Positions 18,676 to 26,482 of a stretch of DNA of 64,000 bases are shown here, one piece after another. The DNA comes from Iocasia fonsfrigidae (GTDB lineage Bacteria > Bacillota > Halanaerobiia > Halanaerobiales > DTU029): assembly GCF_017751145.1 (NCBI RefSeq), contig NZ_CP046640.1, positions 2,398,137 through 2,462,136 of the forward strand, written 5' to 3'. Below the pieces are notes generated by a model. That model had not been told where the DNA came from and searched no databases. It saw only the letters and a program-made list of their open reading frames with translations. A program made the position numbers and the translations under genes. Each line of letters begins with the position of its first letter. Position 1 is the stretch's first letter.

Positions 18676-21081
18676 TTAATTTCCTCTAATTTCTGCGGAG
18701 AAGAAATTCCTTAAGAGTTTTAATATCTTATTAAAGAGTTCATTCACTTCTTCATCCCGTAATGTTCTATCCTCTGCCTGAAAAAGCAGCTTAAAAGCAA
18801 GGCTCTTAAGGCCTTCAGGGATTTGATCCCCTTCATAGAGATCAAATATCTCCACTTTCTTCAATATATCTCCAGCCTCCCGTTTAAGTAACCTTAGTAT
18901 TTCACCTGAATTAATCTCGTTTTTTACAAGGATAGCCAGGTCACGTTCAACTGCAGGATATTTAGGTAATTTACTATATTTTTTATCCAGATTAACTGCC
19001 TTAATAACAGCTGTTAAATCAAGCTGAAAAAGAGCTGTCCTCTCTTTCAGATCAAGTTCAGTAATTATAGCAGGGAGAAGCTCGCCAAGATAACCAATCT
19101 CCCCACCGTCAAGCTCAATACTTGCTGTCCGTCCAGGGTGAAGAAAACTCTGCCTGGCTGGTTTAAAGAGAAAACTATCAATACCAAGTCTGCTAAAATA
19201 GCTCTCTAACACCCCTTTTAAGTAAAAGAAATCAGCTGCAGCTGACTGCCAGCTATCCTCTGGATAGCCCATACTCCCCCCAGCAAGTTTCAATTCCTGT
19301 TGAAAGGGTTCTTCCCCTACCTGTCTGAAAAACACATTGCCTATTTCAAAGACAGCCATCCTATCAATCTGTCTTTTAGCATTATTAGATAAAAGTTCAA
19401 CTATACCCGGTAGTAGAGAAGTCCTCATTAAAGCATATGATTCATTTAAAGGGTTTTTAATCCTGACCCATTCCCTGAGCCTGCTATCTTCAGGGAGCCT
19501 GAACAACTCATAATCTTCTTTACCTTGAAGACTAAAATTGATAATCTCATCCAATCCAGCAGAAATCATTAGCTCCCTGCTGATATCCTCCAGAGACTGT
19601 TGAGAGGTCTTTCCACCCTGCTGTTTGCTTTCTGGAACAGTTACCGGGATATTATTATAGCCGTAGACACGAGCCAGTTCTTCAATAAGGTCTGCTTCCC
19701 GCTCTACATCATTACGATATGAAGGGACAGCTACCTTGACCAAACCCTCCTTTTCCCCCTTAATGAGAAAACCAAGTTTATTAAGCATCTGACTAATATC
19801 TTTGGCAGTTAAGGAAATACCTAATATATTATTTACATAATCAGTCTCAAGTACTATTTCTAACGGCTGGTAAGGTTCAGGATATATATCAATTATTCCA
19901 CTTACTACTTCACCAGCAGCATACTCTTGCATTAGGTAAGCCGCCCTCCGGCCGGCTTCAACAACACCTTCAATATCAATACCGCGTTCAAAGCGGTGTG
20001 ATGCCTCACTGGGAAGGCCCAGTTTTTTAGCAGTCTTTCTAATATTAACAGGATTAAAATAGGCTGATTCCAGAAATATTGTACTAGTATCCTCAGTTAC
20101 CTCACTATTTGCTCCCCCCATAACCCCTGCCAGGCCAACTGCTTCTTTAGTATCAGCAATAACCAACATCTCCTCATTAAGCTGACGCTCCTGGTCATCA
20201 AGAGTTATTAATTTCTCCCCTGATCTGGCCCGACGAACAATAATTTTTTTCTCATTGATTGTATCAAAATCAAAGGCATGTAGTGGTTGATTGTACTCAA
20301 GGAGTACATAATTAGTAATATCTACTACATTATTAATCGGTCTAATTCCTGCTGCTTTGAGGTTTTGTTGCATCCATTCAGGTGAAGGCCCTATCTTAAC
20401 ATTCTTGATAATTTGGCCGGTATAGCGGGGGCATAATTCTTTATCCATGACCTCTATGCTGACATAATCCCTTATATCTTCCTTATTATCATTATTAATC
20501 TTAATCTCAGGTCTCTTCACTTTTACATCTTCCTGAAGTGATTTTAACTCCCTAGCAATGCCTAGCATACCCAGACAGCGGGCATAGTTTGGTGTTAAAT
20601 CAAGATCAAAGACATAATCGTCCAGCCCTAAATATTTTACTAACTTTTCACCTGGTACAGCCTCTTCTCCCAGAATCATGATCCCTGATGCCCTTTCCTG
20701 ACTTAAACCAAGTTCATCAGTAGAACAGAGCATTCCATTTGATGGTTCACCACGTAATTTGGTCTTTTTAATCTTCATACCATTTGGTAGTTCAACACCT
20801 GTTCTGGCAACAGGTACCCTGGCACCTTCAACAACATTCGGTGCCCCGGTAACTATCTGTAACAACTCATCACCTGTATTTAGCTGACAGATAACCAGTT
20901 TATCAGCATTAGGGTGTTCCTCTATTTTCTCAATCTCACCTATTATGATATCCTCAATCCCCTCACCTAGATATTCCATGGAATCCACTTCCAATCCAGC
21001 CATAGTAAGTACATAATCCAGTTCTTCCGGGGTATATGAGAGATCAATATATCTCTTTAACCAATTATAAGAAACCTTCAT
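18676..21081 (-). CDS. pheT: Phenylalanyl-tRNA synthetase beta subunit
   Basis: The 801 residues match the bacterial family length. The N-terminal tRNA-binding domain carries GEIEKIEEHPNADKLVICQL near residue 50. The B3/B4 editing domain is near 210-400 (EYNQPLHAFDFDTI, LPSEASHRFERGID). The catalytic-like core is at 480-690, and the C-terminal anticodon-binding FDX-ACB domain starts near 710 (PAVERDLAILV). It lies 21 bases after pheS and shares its T-box leader. The alpha2-beta2 enzyme charges tRNA-Phe. Confidence 0.97.
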   Translation of the reverse strand: MKVSYNWLKRYIDLSYTPEELDYVLTMAGLEVDSMEYLGEGIEDIIIGEIEKIEEHPNADKLVICQLNTGDELLQIVTGAPNVVEGARVPVARTGVELPNGMKIKKTKLRGEPSNGMLCSTDELGLSQERASGIMILGEEAVPGEKLVKYLGLDDYVFDLDLTPNYARCLGMLGIARELKSLQEDVKVKRPEIKINNDNKEDIRDYVSIEVMDKELCPRYTGQIIKNVKIGPSPEWMQQNLKAAGIRPINNVVDITNYVLLEYNQPLHAFDFDTINEKKIIVRRARSGEKLITLDDQERQLNEEMLVIADTKEAVGLAGVMGGANSEVTEDTSTIFLESAYFNPVNIRKTAKKLGLPSEASHRFERGIDIEGVVEAGRRAAYLMQEYAAGEVVSGIIDIYPEPYQPLEIVLETDYVNNILGISLTAKDISQMLNKLGFLIKGEKEGLVKVAVPSYRNDVEREADLIEELARVYGYNNIPVTVPESKQQGGKTSQQSLEDISRELMISAGLDEIINFSLQGKEDYELFRLPEDSRLREWVRIKNPLNESYALMRTSLLPGIVELLSNNAKRQIDRMAVFEIGNVFFRQVGEEPFQQELKLAGGSMGYPEDSWQSAAADFFYLKGVLESYFSRLGIDSFLFKPARQSFLHPGRTASIELDGGEIGYLGELLPAIITELDLKERTALFQLDLTAVIKAVNLDKKYSKLPKYPAVERDLAILVKNEINSGEILRLLKREAGDILKKVEIFDLYEGDQIPEGLKSLAFKLLFQAEDRTLRDEEVNELFNKILKLLRNFFSAEIRGN

Positions 21082-21102
21082 TAATAAACACCTTCCCTAT
21101 CT

Positions 21103-22131
21103 TTAAAATTGATGCAGAAATCTTTTATCATTTTCATATAAAAGCCTGATATCTTCTATCCCATACTTTAGCATCGCAATCCTATCTAAACCCATCCCGA
21201 AGGCAAAACCACTATAAATAGAGGTATCAACACCAGCCATCTCTAGAACATTAGGGTGTACCATACCGGAACCCATTACTTCAAGCCAACCAGTCTGAGA
21301 ACAAAGACGGCAACCCTCTCCACCACATATTACACAGGAAATATCAACCTCTGCACTGGGTTCAGTAAATGGAAAATAACTGGGGCGAAACCTTGTTTTG
21401 GTATCTTCTCCATAAATAGCCTTTACAAATAACTCTATTGTTCCCTTAAGGTCACTAAAAGCAATTCCCTTATCAACAAGCAGGCCTTCTAGTTGATGAA
21501 ACACAGGAGAATGTGAAGCATCCAGCTCATCAGAGCGGTAAACACGCCCAGGGGCAATTATCCTGATTGGTGGTTGATTCTCTACCATAGTTCTAATCTG
21601 TACTGGTGATGTGTGTGTCCTTAAAAGGTAATTATCATTAATATAAAAGGTATCCTGCAAGTCACGGGCAGGATGGTGTTTAGGGACATTTAGAGCCTCA
21701 AAATTATTATATTCATTTTCTATTTCTGGTCCTTCAGCTATTGTATAGCCTAGACCTATAAATACCTCTCTAATTTTATTTGAAATATTTGTTAAAGGGT
21801 GTACATGTCCAATATTAGGCTCTTTACCAGGTAGGGTAACATCTATCTTTTCGTCAGCAAGCCTTTTTTGTTCTGCTAATTCTGTCAGTTCATCCTTTTT
21901 ATCTTGTAAGAGCTTATTGAGCTTATTTTTAAGCTGGTTAGCTATCTTACCAACTACAGGCCTTTCCTCAGCTGGTATTTTACCCATTTGACGGAGGACA
22001 TCGGTAATTTTTCCCTTCTTACCCAGAAAATCAATCCTTAACTCCTCTAATGTCTCTAAATCATTAACAGTACTGAAGATTTTTTTTCCTTCTTCTTCAA
22101 TCTCTTTAAGTCTTTCCTGTAAATTCACCAT
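21103..22131 (-). CDS. pheS: Phenylalanyl-tRNA synthetase alpha subunit
   Basis: From the ATG at 22131 the product is 342 residues, the normal length. An N-terminal coiled coil of about 85 residues is followed by the class II core: HVHPLTNISNKIREVFIGLG, motif 2 TSPVQIRTMVENQPPIRIIA with RVYRSDELDASHSPVFHQLE, and motif 3 SGFAFGMGLDRIAMLKYGI. A C-X2-C cluster (CVICGGEGCRLC) occurs near residue 265. The frame can be opened 13 codons earlier, but TGGAGGTG lies just before the ATG used here. Expression is under the Phe T-box at 22153-22385. Confidence 0.97.
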   Translation of the reverse strand: MVNLQERLKEIEEEGKKIFSTVNDLETLEELRIDFLGKKGKITDVLRQMGKIPAEERPVVGKIANQLKNKLNKLLQDKKDELTELAEQKRLADEKIDVTLPGKEPNIGHVHPLTNISNKIREVFIGLGYTIAEGPEIENEYNNFEALNVPKHHPARDLQDTFYINDNYLLRTHTSPVQIRTMVENQPPIRIIAPGRVYRSDELDASHSPVFHQLEGLLVDKGIAFSDLKGTIELFVKAIYGEDTKTRFRPSYFPFTEPSAEVDISCVICGGEGCRLCSQTGWLEVMGSGMVHPNVLEMAGVDTSIYSGFAFGMGLDRIAMLKYGIEDIRLLYENDKRFLHQF

Positions 22132-22152
22132 AAAACACCTCCATAAATATAT

Positions 22153-22385
22153 AAAAAATCTCTCATCCAAGGGACGAGAGATCGCGGTACCACCCTACTT
22201 TACCTCCACCTAAGTAAAGGTTACTTGTTTAATATAACGGAACAATAAATCCCGGTTAGACCTACTCAATTTCAGCCTACAGCTCCAGAGTGAACTTCAT
22301 TACCACAACTTCAGACTGTTTACAGTCGATGACAGCCATTCCCTGTGAAGTCTATCAGGCAACTACTCTCTCTTTCATCACTTTT
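22153..22385 (-). ncRNA. T-box riboswitch (Phe) upstream of pheS
   Basis: The minus strand carries the T-box sequence AGGGTGGTACCGCG (22183-22196). A terminator follows in which ATCTCTCGTCC pairs with GGATGAGAGAT before a T-run. Stem I begins near GATGAAAGAGAGAGTAG (about 22380). Its specifier loop reads GAAG-TTC-ACTC, with the Phe codon TTC at 22292-22294. Uncharged tRNA-Phe would stabilise the antiterminator and allow pheS-pheT transcription. Confidence 0.93.
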
Positions 22386-22390
22386 AAACT

Positions 22391-22554
22391 ATATGAATTC
22401 CTGTTTGTTTGGGGTATATCTCATCATTAGATACATCTGTTTATAAACCAGATATGCATTAATAGAACCCGTTTCTTCAAAAAGCCTCCAGAAAAATGTT
22501 GCGGTCAAGCCCATTAGGACCACATCCTTCCAAGAGAGATATATTATGATTATA
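22391..22554 (-). other. Unassigned structured leader ahead of the Phe T-box
   Basis: The only good promoter (22561-22589) would start transcription about 165 bases before stem I of the T-box. This extra leader contains possible stems (ATGTGGTC with GACC-GCA-ACAT; ATCTG-GTTTATAAA-CAGAT) and a GC-rich core unlike the surrounding AT-rich spacer. I do not recognise it as a known riboswitch. It could be a small RNA that ends before the T-box or part of the leader. Confidence 0.35.
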
Positions 22555-22560
22555 TTTAAG

Positions 22561-22589
22561 ATTATATCATACTCCCTTTATATTGACAA
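22561..22589 (-). promoter_or_regulatory. Promoter for the pheS leader
   Basis: On the minus strand TTGTCA (22584-22589), a 17-base spacer, and TATAAT (22561-22566) form a near-consensus sigma-A promoter in the gap after the TrmH gene. Confidence 0.7.
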
Positions 22590-22636
22590 GGATTTAGACC
22601 TATTTTTTGAAAAAATTTCTGAAAATAACAAACATT

Positions 22637-23437
22637 TTATTCTATTTTTTCTTCCAGCGCTTTATACATTATAATACCAGCAGCGATAGCAGCATTTAAG
22701 GAATCTATATCACCTATAATGGGTATCTTAATAAGTCTATCAGCCATTTCCAATATCTCCCGGGAGACCCCATGGGCTTCATTACCAATAACCAACATAC
22801 TCCTGGGATTATAGTTAATATTATAATAGTATTCTTTCCCACTTAAATCAGCAGCAATCAGATTATAAGTAGAGAGCTGTGAAACTAATAATTCTTTAAA
22901 GGCAGCCAGTTCTATATCTGTTATTATCGGGATATTAAAGACAGCACCCATAGTAGCCCTGAGCACTTTCAGATTATATATGTCAACACTACCTTTAAGT
23001 ACTATGATCCCGGCAACCCCTGCTGCTACTGCAGTGCGAATTACAGTACCCATATTACCCGGATCCTGAAGTCTATCCAGCACAAGTATAATTCCTTTGT
23101 CAATAAAATCATTAATATGATAGACAGGTTCATCAACAACCCCTATAACCCCCTGAGGGGTAACTGTATCTGCTAATTCATTTAAAAGACCTTCTTCAAC
23201 CAGAACTACCATATCCCTACCGACCAGATTAGTAATCTTTTGTCCTTCAGGGGAGTCATAAAAAGAAGGAGTTAAAAATATAGTCTCAAAATCAGCATTG
23301 CTATTTAAAGCCTCATTTATAATCCGGTATCCCTCAAGAATAAACTTGCCCTCTTTCTTTCTGTATTTACGTAGGTATAATTTCTGCAGGTATTTTATTC
23401 TGACATTCCCGGTACTACTTATTACTCCATTCATCAT
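22637..23437 (-). CDS. TrmH/SpoU family RNA 2'-O-methyltransferase
   Basis: The product of about 266 residues has the SPOUT knot motifs: VLDRLQDPGNMGTVIRTAVA (motif 1), LVIGNEAHGVSREIL (motif 2) and IPIIGDIDSLNAAIAAGIIM (motif 3). The N-terminal substrate-binding domain covers residues 1-100 (LQKLYLRKYRKKEGKFILEG). It methylates ribose in rRNA or tRNA with SAM. Its site next to pheS matches Bacillus ysgA. The start is set at an ATG after GGGGGTG; another ATG follows at once, and an ATG four codons upstream overlaps the ribosome binding site. The ribosome binding site adjoins the rplT terminator. Confidence 0.9.
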   Translation of the reverse strand: MMNGVISSTGNVRIKYLQKLYLRKYRKKEGKFILEGYRIINEALNSNADFETIFLTPSFYDSPEGQKITNLVGRDMVVLVEEGLLNELADTVTPQGVIGVVDEPVYHINDFIDKGIILVLDRLQDPGNMGTVIRTAVAAGVAGIIVLKGSVDIYNLKVLRATMGAVFNIPIITDIELAAFKELLVSQLSTYNLIAADLSGKEYYYNINYNPRSMLVIGNEAHGVSREILEMADRLIKIPIIGDIDSLNAAIAAGIIMYKALEEKIE

Positions 23438-23451
23438 TAACACCCCCATAT

Positions 23452-23479
23452 AAAAACCCCCGGAAGTAATTACCGGGGA
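23452..23479 (-). terminator. Terminator of the infC-rpmI-rplT operon
   Basis: On the minus strand CCCCGG and CCGGGG pair around TAATTACTT and are followed by GTTTTTATA. The stem ends only about 15 bases before the trmH start, so leak-through could feed that gene. Confidence 0.85.
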
Positions 23480-23542
23480 ATATATATTGGCCTGACTATA
23501 CTTTATTGCTCCAACAAATATACTTGTTAATCTTTAAACTCG

Positions 23543-23902
23543 CTAAAGACCTAATTCCTCTTTAGCAACAGATACCAGTTCACTAAAGCTATTTTCATCA
23601 CGAACAGCCATATCAGCTAACATTTTACGATCAATTTCAATATTAGCCTTTTTTAAACCATTGATAAACTTACTATATGAAAGACCATCTTTACGTGCCG
23701 CAGCATTGATTCGGGTTATCCATAGTTTCCTGAATTCCCTCTTTTTTGCCCGGCGGTCTCTATAGGCATAGTGAAGTGATTTCATAACAGCCTGATTGGC
23801 TGGTCTATATAATTTACTCTTAGCACCAAAATAACCCTTAGCCATCTTTAATACCTTTTTTCTTCTACGGCGGGCTTTAGTACCCCTCTTTACACGTGGC
23901 AT
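23543..23902 (-). CDS. rplT: 50S ribosomal protein L20
   Basis: The 119-residue basic protein begins [20 protein letters not shown] and contains [19 protein letters not shown] and [20 protein letters not shown], the L20 signature. L20 binds 23S rRNA early in assembly and is the autogenous repressor of this operon in Firmicutes. It is the third gene of infC-rpmI-rplT, 24 bases after rpmI. The upstream leader (24772-24911) is its likely control site. Confidence 0.98.
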   Translation of the reverse strand: MPRVKRGTKARRRRKKVLKMAKGYFGAKSKLYRPANQAVMKSLHYAYRDRRAKKREFRKLWITRINAAARKDGLSYSKFINGLKKANIEIDRKMLADMAVRDENSFSELVSVAKEELGL

Positions 23903-23926
23903 ATTCTATTTCCCCTTTCAACATTA

Positions 23927-24124
23927 TTATTTATAAGGTAACAATTTTTTATATCTTTTTTCATAGGTTTTATCAATTAAAGTACTTTTCCTGAGATTTC
24001 TCTTTCTTTTACCAGTTTTTTTGGTTAATATATGACTATGAAAGGCCTTACTCCTCTTGAGTTTGCCTTTACTGGTCTTTTTAACCCGTTTAGCAATACC
24101 TTTATGGGTTTTAATCTTAGGCAT
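23927..24124 (-). CDS. rpmI: 50S ribosomal protein L35
   Basis: The 65-residue basic protein starts [20 protein letters not shown] and contains [20 protein letters not shown], the L35 pattern. It lies 22 bases after infC and 24 before rplT in the conserved operon. A GGAGGA ribosome binding site precedes the ATG. Confidence 0.98.
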   Translation of the reverse strand: MPKIKTHKGIAKRVKKTSKGKLKRSKAFHSHILTKKTGKRKRNLRKSTLIDKTYEKRYKKLLPYK

Positions 24125-24146
24125 AACATAATCCTCCTCTTATATT

Positions 24147-24665
24147 TTATTTATCCATATCAGGGGTCAAGAACATAAACATATTACGCCCTTCCATCCT
24201 AGGTTTACTCTCTACTTTACCCAGGTCTTCAGTCCCTTCTATTAATCTATCCATTAAACCATATCCTAATTCTTTATGGACAAGTTCCCGGCCGCGGAAC
24301 TTAACCCTGACTTTAACCTTATCTTTATCCTTTAAAAATCTCCTGGCCATTTTAAGTTTTACATTAAAATCATGGTCTTCAATCTTTACACCCATCTGCA
24401 CTTCCTTGATATTCATAACATTTTGGTTCTTTTTAGCTTTCTTGGCCTTTTTCGCCTGTTCATACTTATATTTACCATAATCCATCACTTTACATACAGG
24501 CGGTTTGGCCTGTGGGGCAACCTCAACCAGATCAAGTTCCTTTTCTTCTGCCATCCTTAAAGCATCATTTCTAGAAAGTATCCCGACCTGTTCTCCTTCC
24601 GAGGAAATCAATCTTACCTCTCTTGCCCTGATATTATCATTAATCCTTAAATCATTACTACCGAT
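24147..24665 (-). CDS. infC: Translation initiation factor IF-3, AUC start
   Basis: The 172-residue product has the IF-3 N-domain (RINDNIRAREVRLISSEGEQ, VGILSRNDALRMAEEKELDL) and C-domain (VMNIKEVQMGVKIEDHDF, VKVRVKFRGRELVHKELGYG). A shorter frame from a TTG at 24611 would lose the conserved N-terminus. Extension is limited by an in-frame TAA just after the AGGAGGTG ribosome binding site. The only plausible start between is ATC at 24663-24665. Non-AUG starts (AUU, AUC, AUA) are the known basis of IF-3 autoregulation, so the AUC start is probably real and functional. Confidence 0.95.
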   Translation of the reverse strand: MGSNDLRINDNIRAREVRLISSEGEQVGILSRNDALRMAEEKELDLVEVAPQAKPPVCKVMDYGKYKYEQAKKAKKAKKNQNVMNIKEVQMGVKIEDHDFNVKLKMARRFLKDKDKVKVRVKFRGRELVHKELGYGLMDRLIEGTEDLGKVESKPRMEGRNMFMFLTPDMDK

Positions 24666-24771
24666 TTTTTATGCACCTCCTGATTTTTCAAACACATTTT
24701 AATTTTGACATAATAATCTTCAGCAAAAATCTGTGATTATTTCACAAGCTCAAAAGATTAGTGCCTATAAT

Positions 24772-24911
24772 AAAAATAGCGGATGGAATACCACCCGCCT
24801 AAAAAACATAAGATACAGCTATAGAAAAGTAATCAAAACTCTTCTAATAAGCCTTTATCTATTAACCAGTGTCTTTTACTGGTGAGAAACGGGGGTTTCT
24901 ACTTTATTATC
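24772..24911 (-). ncRNA. L20-type leader with attenuator upstream of infC
   Basis: The minus-strand leader starts with the GTAGAAACCCCCGTTTCTC block and an ACCAGT...ACTGGT hairpin, as in the Firmicute infC/L20 leader. It ends with a terminator: GCGGGTGG pairs with CCATCCGC at 24779-24798, followed by TATTTTTATT. L20 binding is known in Bacillus to favour termination. Another 106 bases separate the terminator from infC. Confidence 0.8.
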
Positions 24912-24917
24912 TATCTT

Positions 24918-24946
24918 AGTATAACACAGTATATAATTAAAGTCAA
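24918..24946 (-). promoter_or_regulatory. Promoter of the infC operon
   Basis: TTGACT (24941-24946), exactly 17 bases, and TATACT (24918-24923) on the minus strand. The target duplication of the IS begins three bases beyond the -35 box (24950). Confidence 0.85.
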
Positions 24947-25005
24947 TTATAACATAATAAATGAGTTTCCCCATTTTTAAAAATAGCAAAAACTAACCTT
25001 TACTG

Positions 25006-26268
25006 TCATAGTGGTAAAGAAAGTTGTAAATTGTTTTGTGATCGCTGTTTTTGGTAATAACTTTTTAAAAACGAATTTATTCCAGTGTATGATTTCTCTA
25101 AAATAGCTTTAAAACCATCTGCTATTGCATAATAATCAAAATCCGGGAGATTAAATATTCTATCAGAAACCTTCTTTACAATTATCTTGAGTTCGGTCTG
25201 TTTTTTCTTGTTTGAAAATAGAGCTAAAAATCCTATTGCTATTGATAAAATTAAATCTAAATTTCTTATTCTTTTTAAAGATCTTACTCTAAAATTTTCA
25301 AAGTCAAACTTCTGTTTTTTGAATCTAAAATATTCTTCTATTCTCCATCTTTTAATATATGCTTTTAAAATGATAAGAGTAAGTTTTTTAGCCTTTGGCC
25401 TTAAATTTGTAATTAACATCATTGGATTATTTCCAAGGCCTCTAACGATTACAAGAGTTAACTTTTTATCTTTTAAAGCTGGTAATTTAATTGGAGCATA
25501 ACTAAATTTTAATTTTCTTTTTTTGTTATCCTGGTTGGTATAGCAATAGACATATTTACCTTTGTATAGATCAGCTATTTTCTTAATATTTATGCTTCTG
25601 CCTTTATAAATAAGATTGCGGTTACTTTTAGCCCTAATTACAAAATCTTTATTGCTATCAGTAAAATATTTATAATAAAGATTGGCATCATAGCCTCTAT
25701 CAAGGGCATAAATACCTTTTTTTCCAAAATGCTTTTCAATAAAATTAAGACCTTTTAATGCTTCAATATTTCTACTTTTAAAACCAGATTCTAAACTTGA
25801 GTAGATATGAGAGTATACTTCTATAGGCAGTTCTTTATTATCAGTTAGAGCAGCTATTTCAAAAGTATCATAACCTTTTTCAGTTTCACCTTTGCTACCA
25901 TCTCTAACTCTATCAAGAGCCTCCAGTTCTTTACTGTAGGGTTTTACTATATCTGATTTGTCACAGCAGAAAACAGTATTATCATCAATATGTGGTTTAA
26001 TCTTATTTAGATAATCAGTAATTAGTTCTTCTTGTTGATTAAAATTTTCAAGGTTTCTGGATAAACGTTCAACAGTTTTTTTGAAAAGGATATCTTCTTT
26101 AAGAGAACGAGCAATATTACTTAAAAGTACTGATTGACCTTTTAGTAAACCATAAATCATTTGAGTAATAAATTTAGTTTTAGGTTTTGATAGGTTTTTA
26201 GAAATACTTTTAGAAAAATTGCTTACTTTTCGTTTCAATTGGTAAATAAATTTGGTATAATTACTCAT
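25006..26268 (-). CDS. IS4-family DDE transposase
   Basis: The 420-residue protein has the DDE catalytic residues in context: Asp in FCCDKSDIVKPYS near residue 104, Asp in GIYALDRGYDANLYYKYF near 190, and Glu in IKRWRIEEYFRFKKQKFDFE near 310, which is the IS4-family Y-(2)-R-(3)-E-(6)-K type region. The N-terminal 80 residues are helical and basic. The ATG follows AAAGGAG at 11 bases. The frame is intact and both element ends are present, so the element may still be active. Confidence 0.92.
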   Translation of the reverse strand: MSNYTKFIYQLKRKVSNFSKSISKNLSKPKTKFITQMIYGLLKGQSVLLSNIARSLKEDILFKKTVERLSRNLENFNQQEELITDYLNKIKPHIDDNTVFCCDKSDIVKPYSKELEALDRVRDGSKGETEKGYDTFEIAALTDNKELPIEVYSHIYSSLESGFKSRNIEALKGLNFIEKHFGKKGIYALDRGYDANLYYKYFTDSNKDFVIRAKSNRNLIYKGRSINIKKIADLYKGKYVYCYTNQDNKKRKLKFSYAPIKLPALKDKKLTLVIVRGLGNNPMMLITNLRPKAKKLTLIILKAYIKRWRIEEYFRFKKQKFDFENFRVRSLKRIRNLDLILSIAIGFLALFSNKKKQTELKIIVKKVSDRIFNLPDFDYYAIADGFKAILEKSYTGINSFLKSYYQKQRSQNNLQLSLPL

Positions 26269-26350
26269 AGGTGGAACAACTCCTTTTGGTTTTTGTGTCC
26301 AAACAAATTATACCAAATTCAGGAGCTTGTTTCACCTTTTTTGCGTAATC

Positions 26351-26412
26351 TGTGGATAACTATTTTTAAACCATTCTCAACATGAATTATCCACAATTTT
26401 GCCTGTTGATAA
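26351..26412. other. Three DnaA-box-like sequences in the transposase-upstream end of the IS
   Basis: TGTGGATAA (26351-26359) and TTATCCACA (26387-26395) are perfect DnaA boxes in opposite orientation; TGTTGATAA (26404-26412) is one base off. They lie inside the element between the transposase start and its right end. DnaA sites are known in the ends of some other transposons, such as IS50. Chance is possible in AT-rich DNA. Confidence 0.45.
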
Positions 26413-26482
26413 CTTTTTCTTTATATACACTCAAAAAATGGGGAAACTCCTGTAACATAATTAATTTTTTTACAAATTTTAT

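Larger units (their letters stand above)
24959..26452 (-). mobile_element. IS4-family insertion sequence, about 1.49 kb
   Basis: The ends share the inverted repeat GAGTTTCCCCATTTTT (left near 24964; right near 26432-26448). The 9-bp sequence TAACATAAT occurs directly on both sides (24950-24958 and 26453-26461) and is read as the target duplication. One transposase gene fills the element. It inserted between the brxL-like gene and the infC promoter, next to the -35 box. Exact ends are uncertain by a few bases because the outermost 3-5 bases of the two ends differ. Confidence 0.85.
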
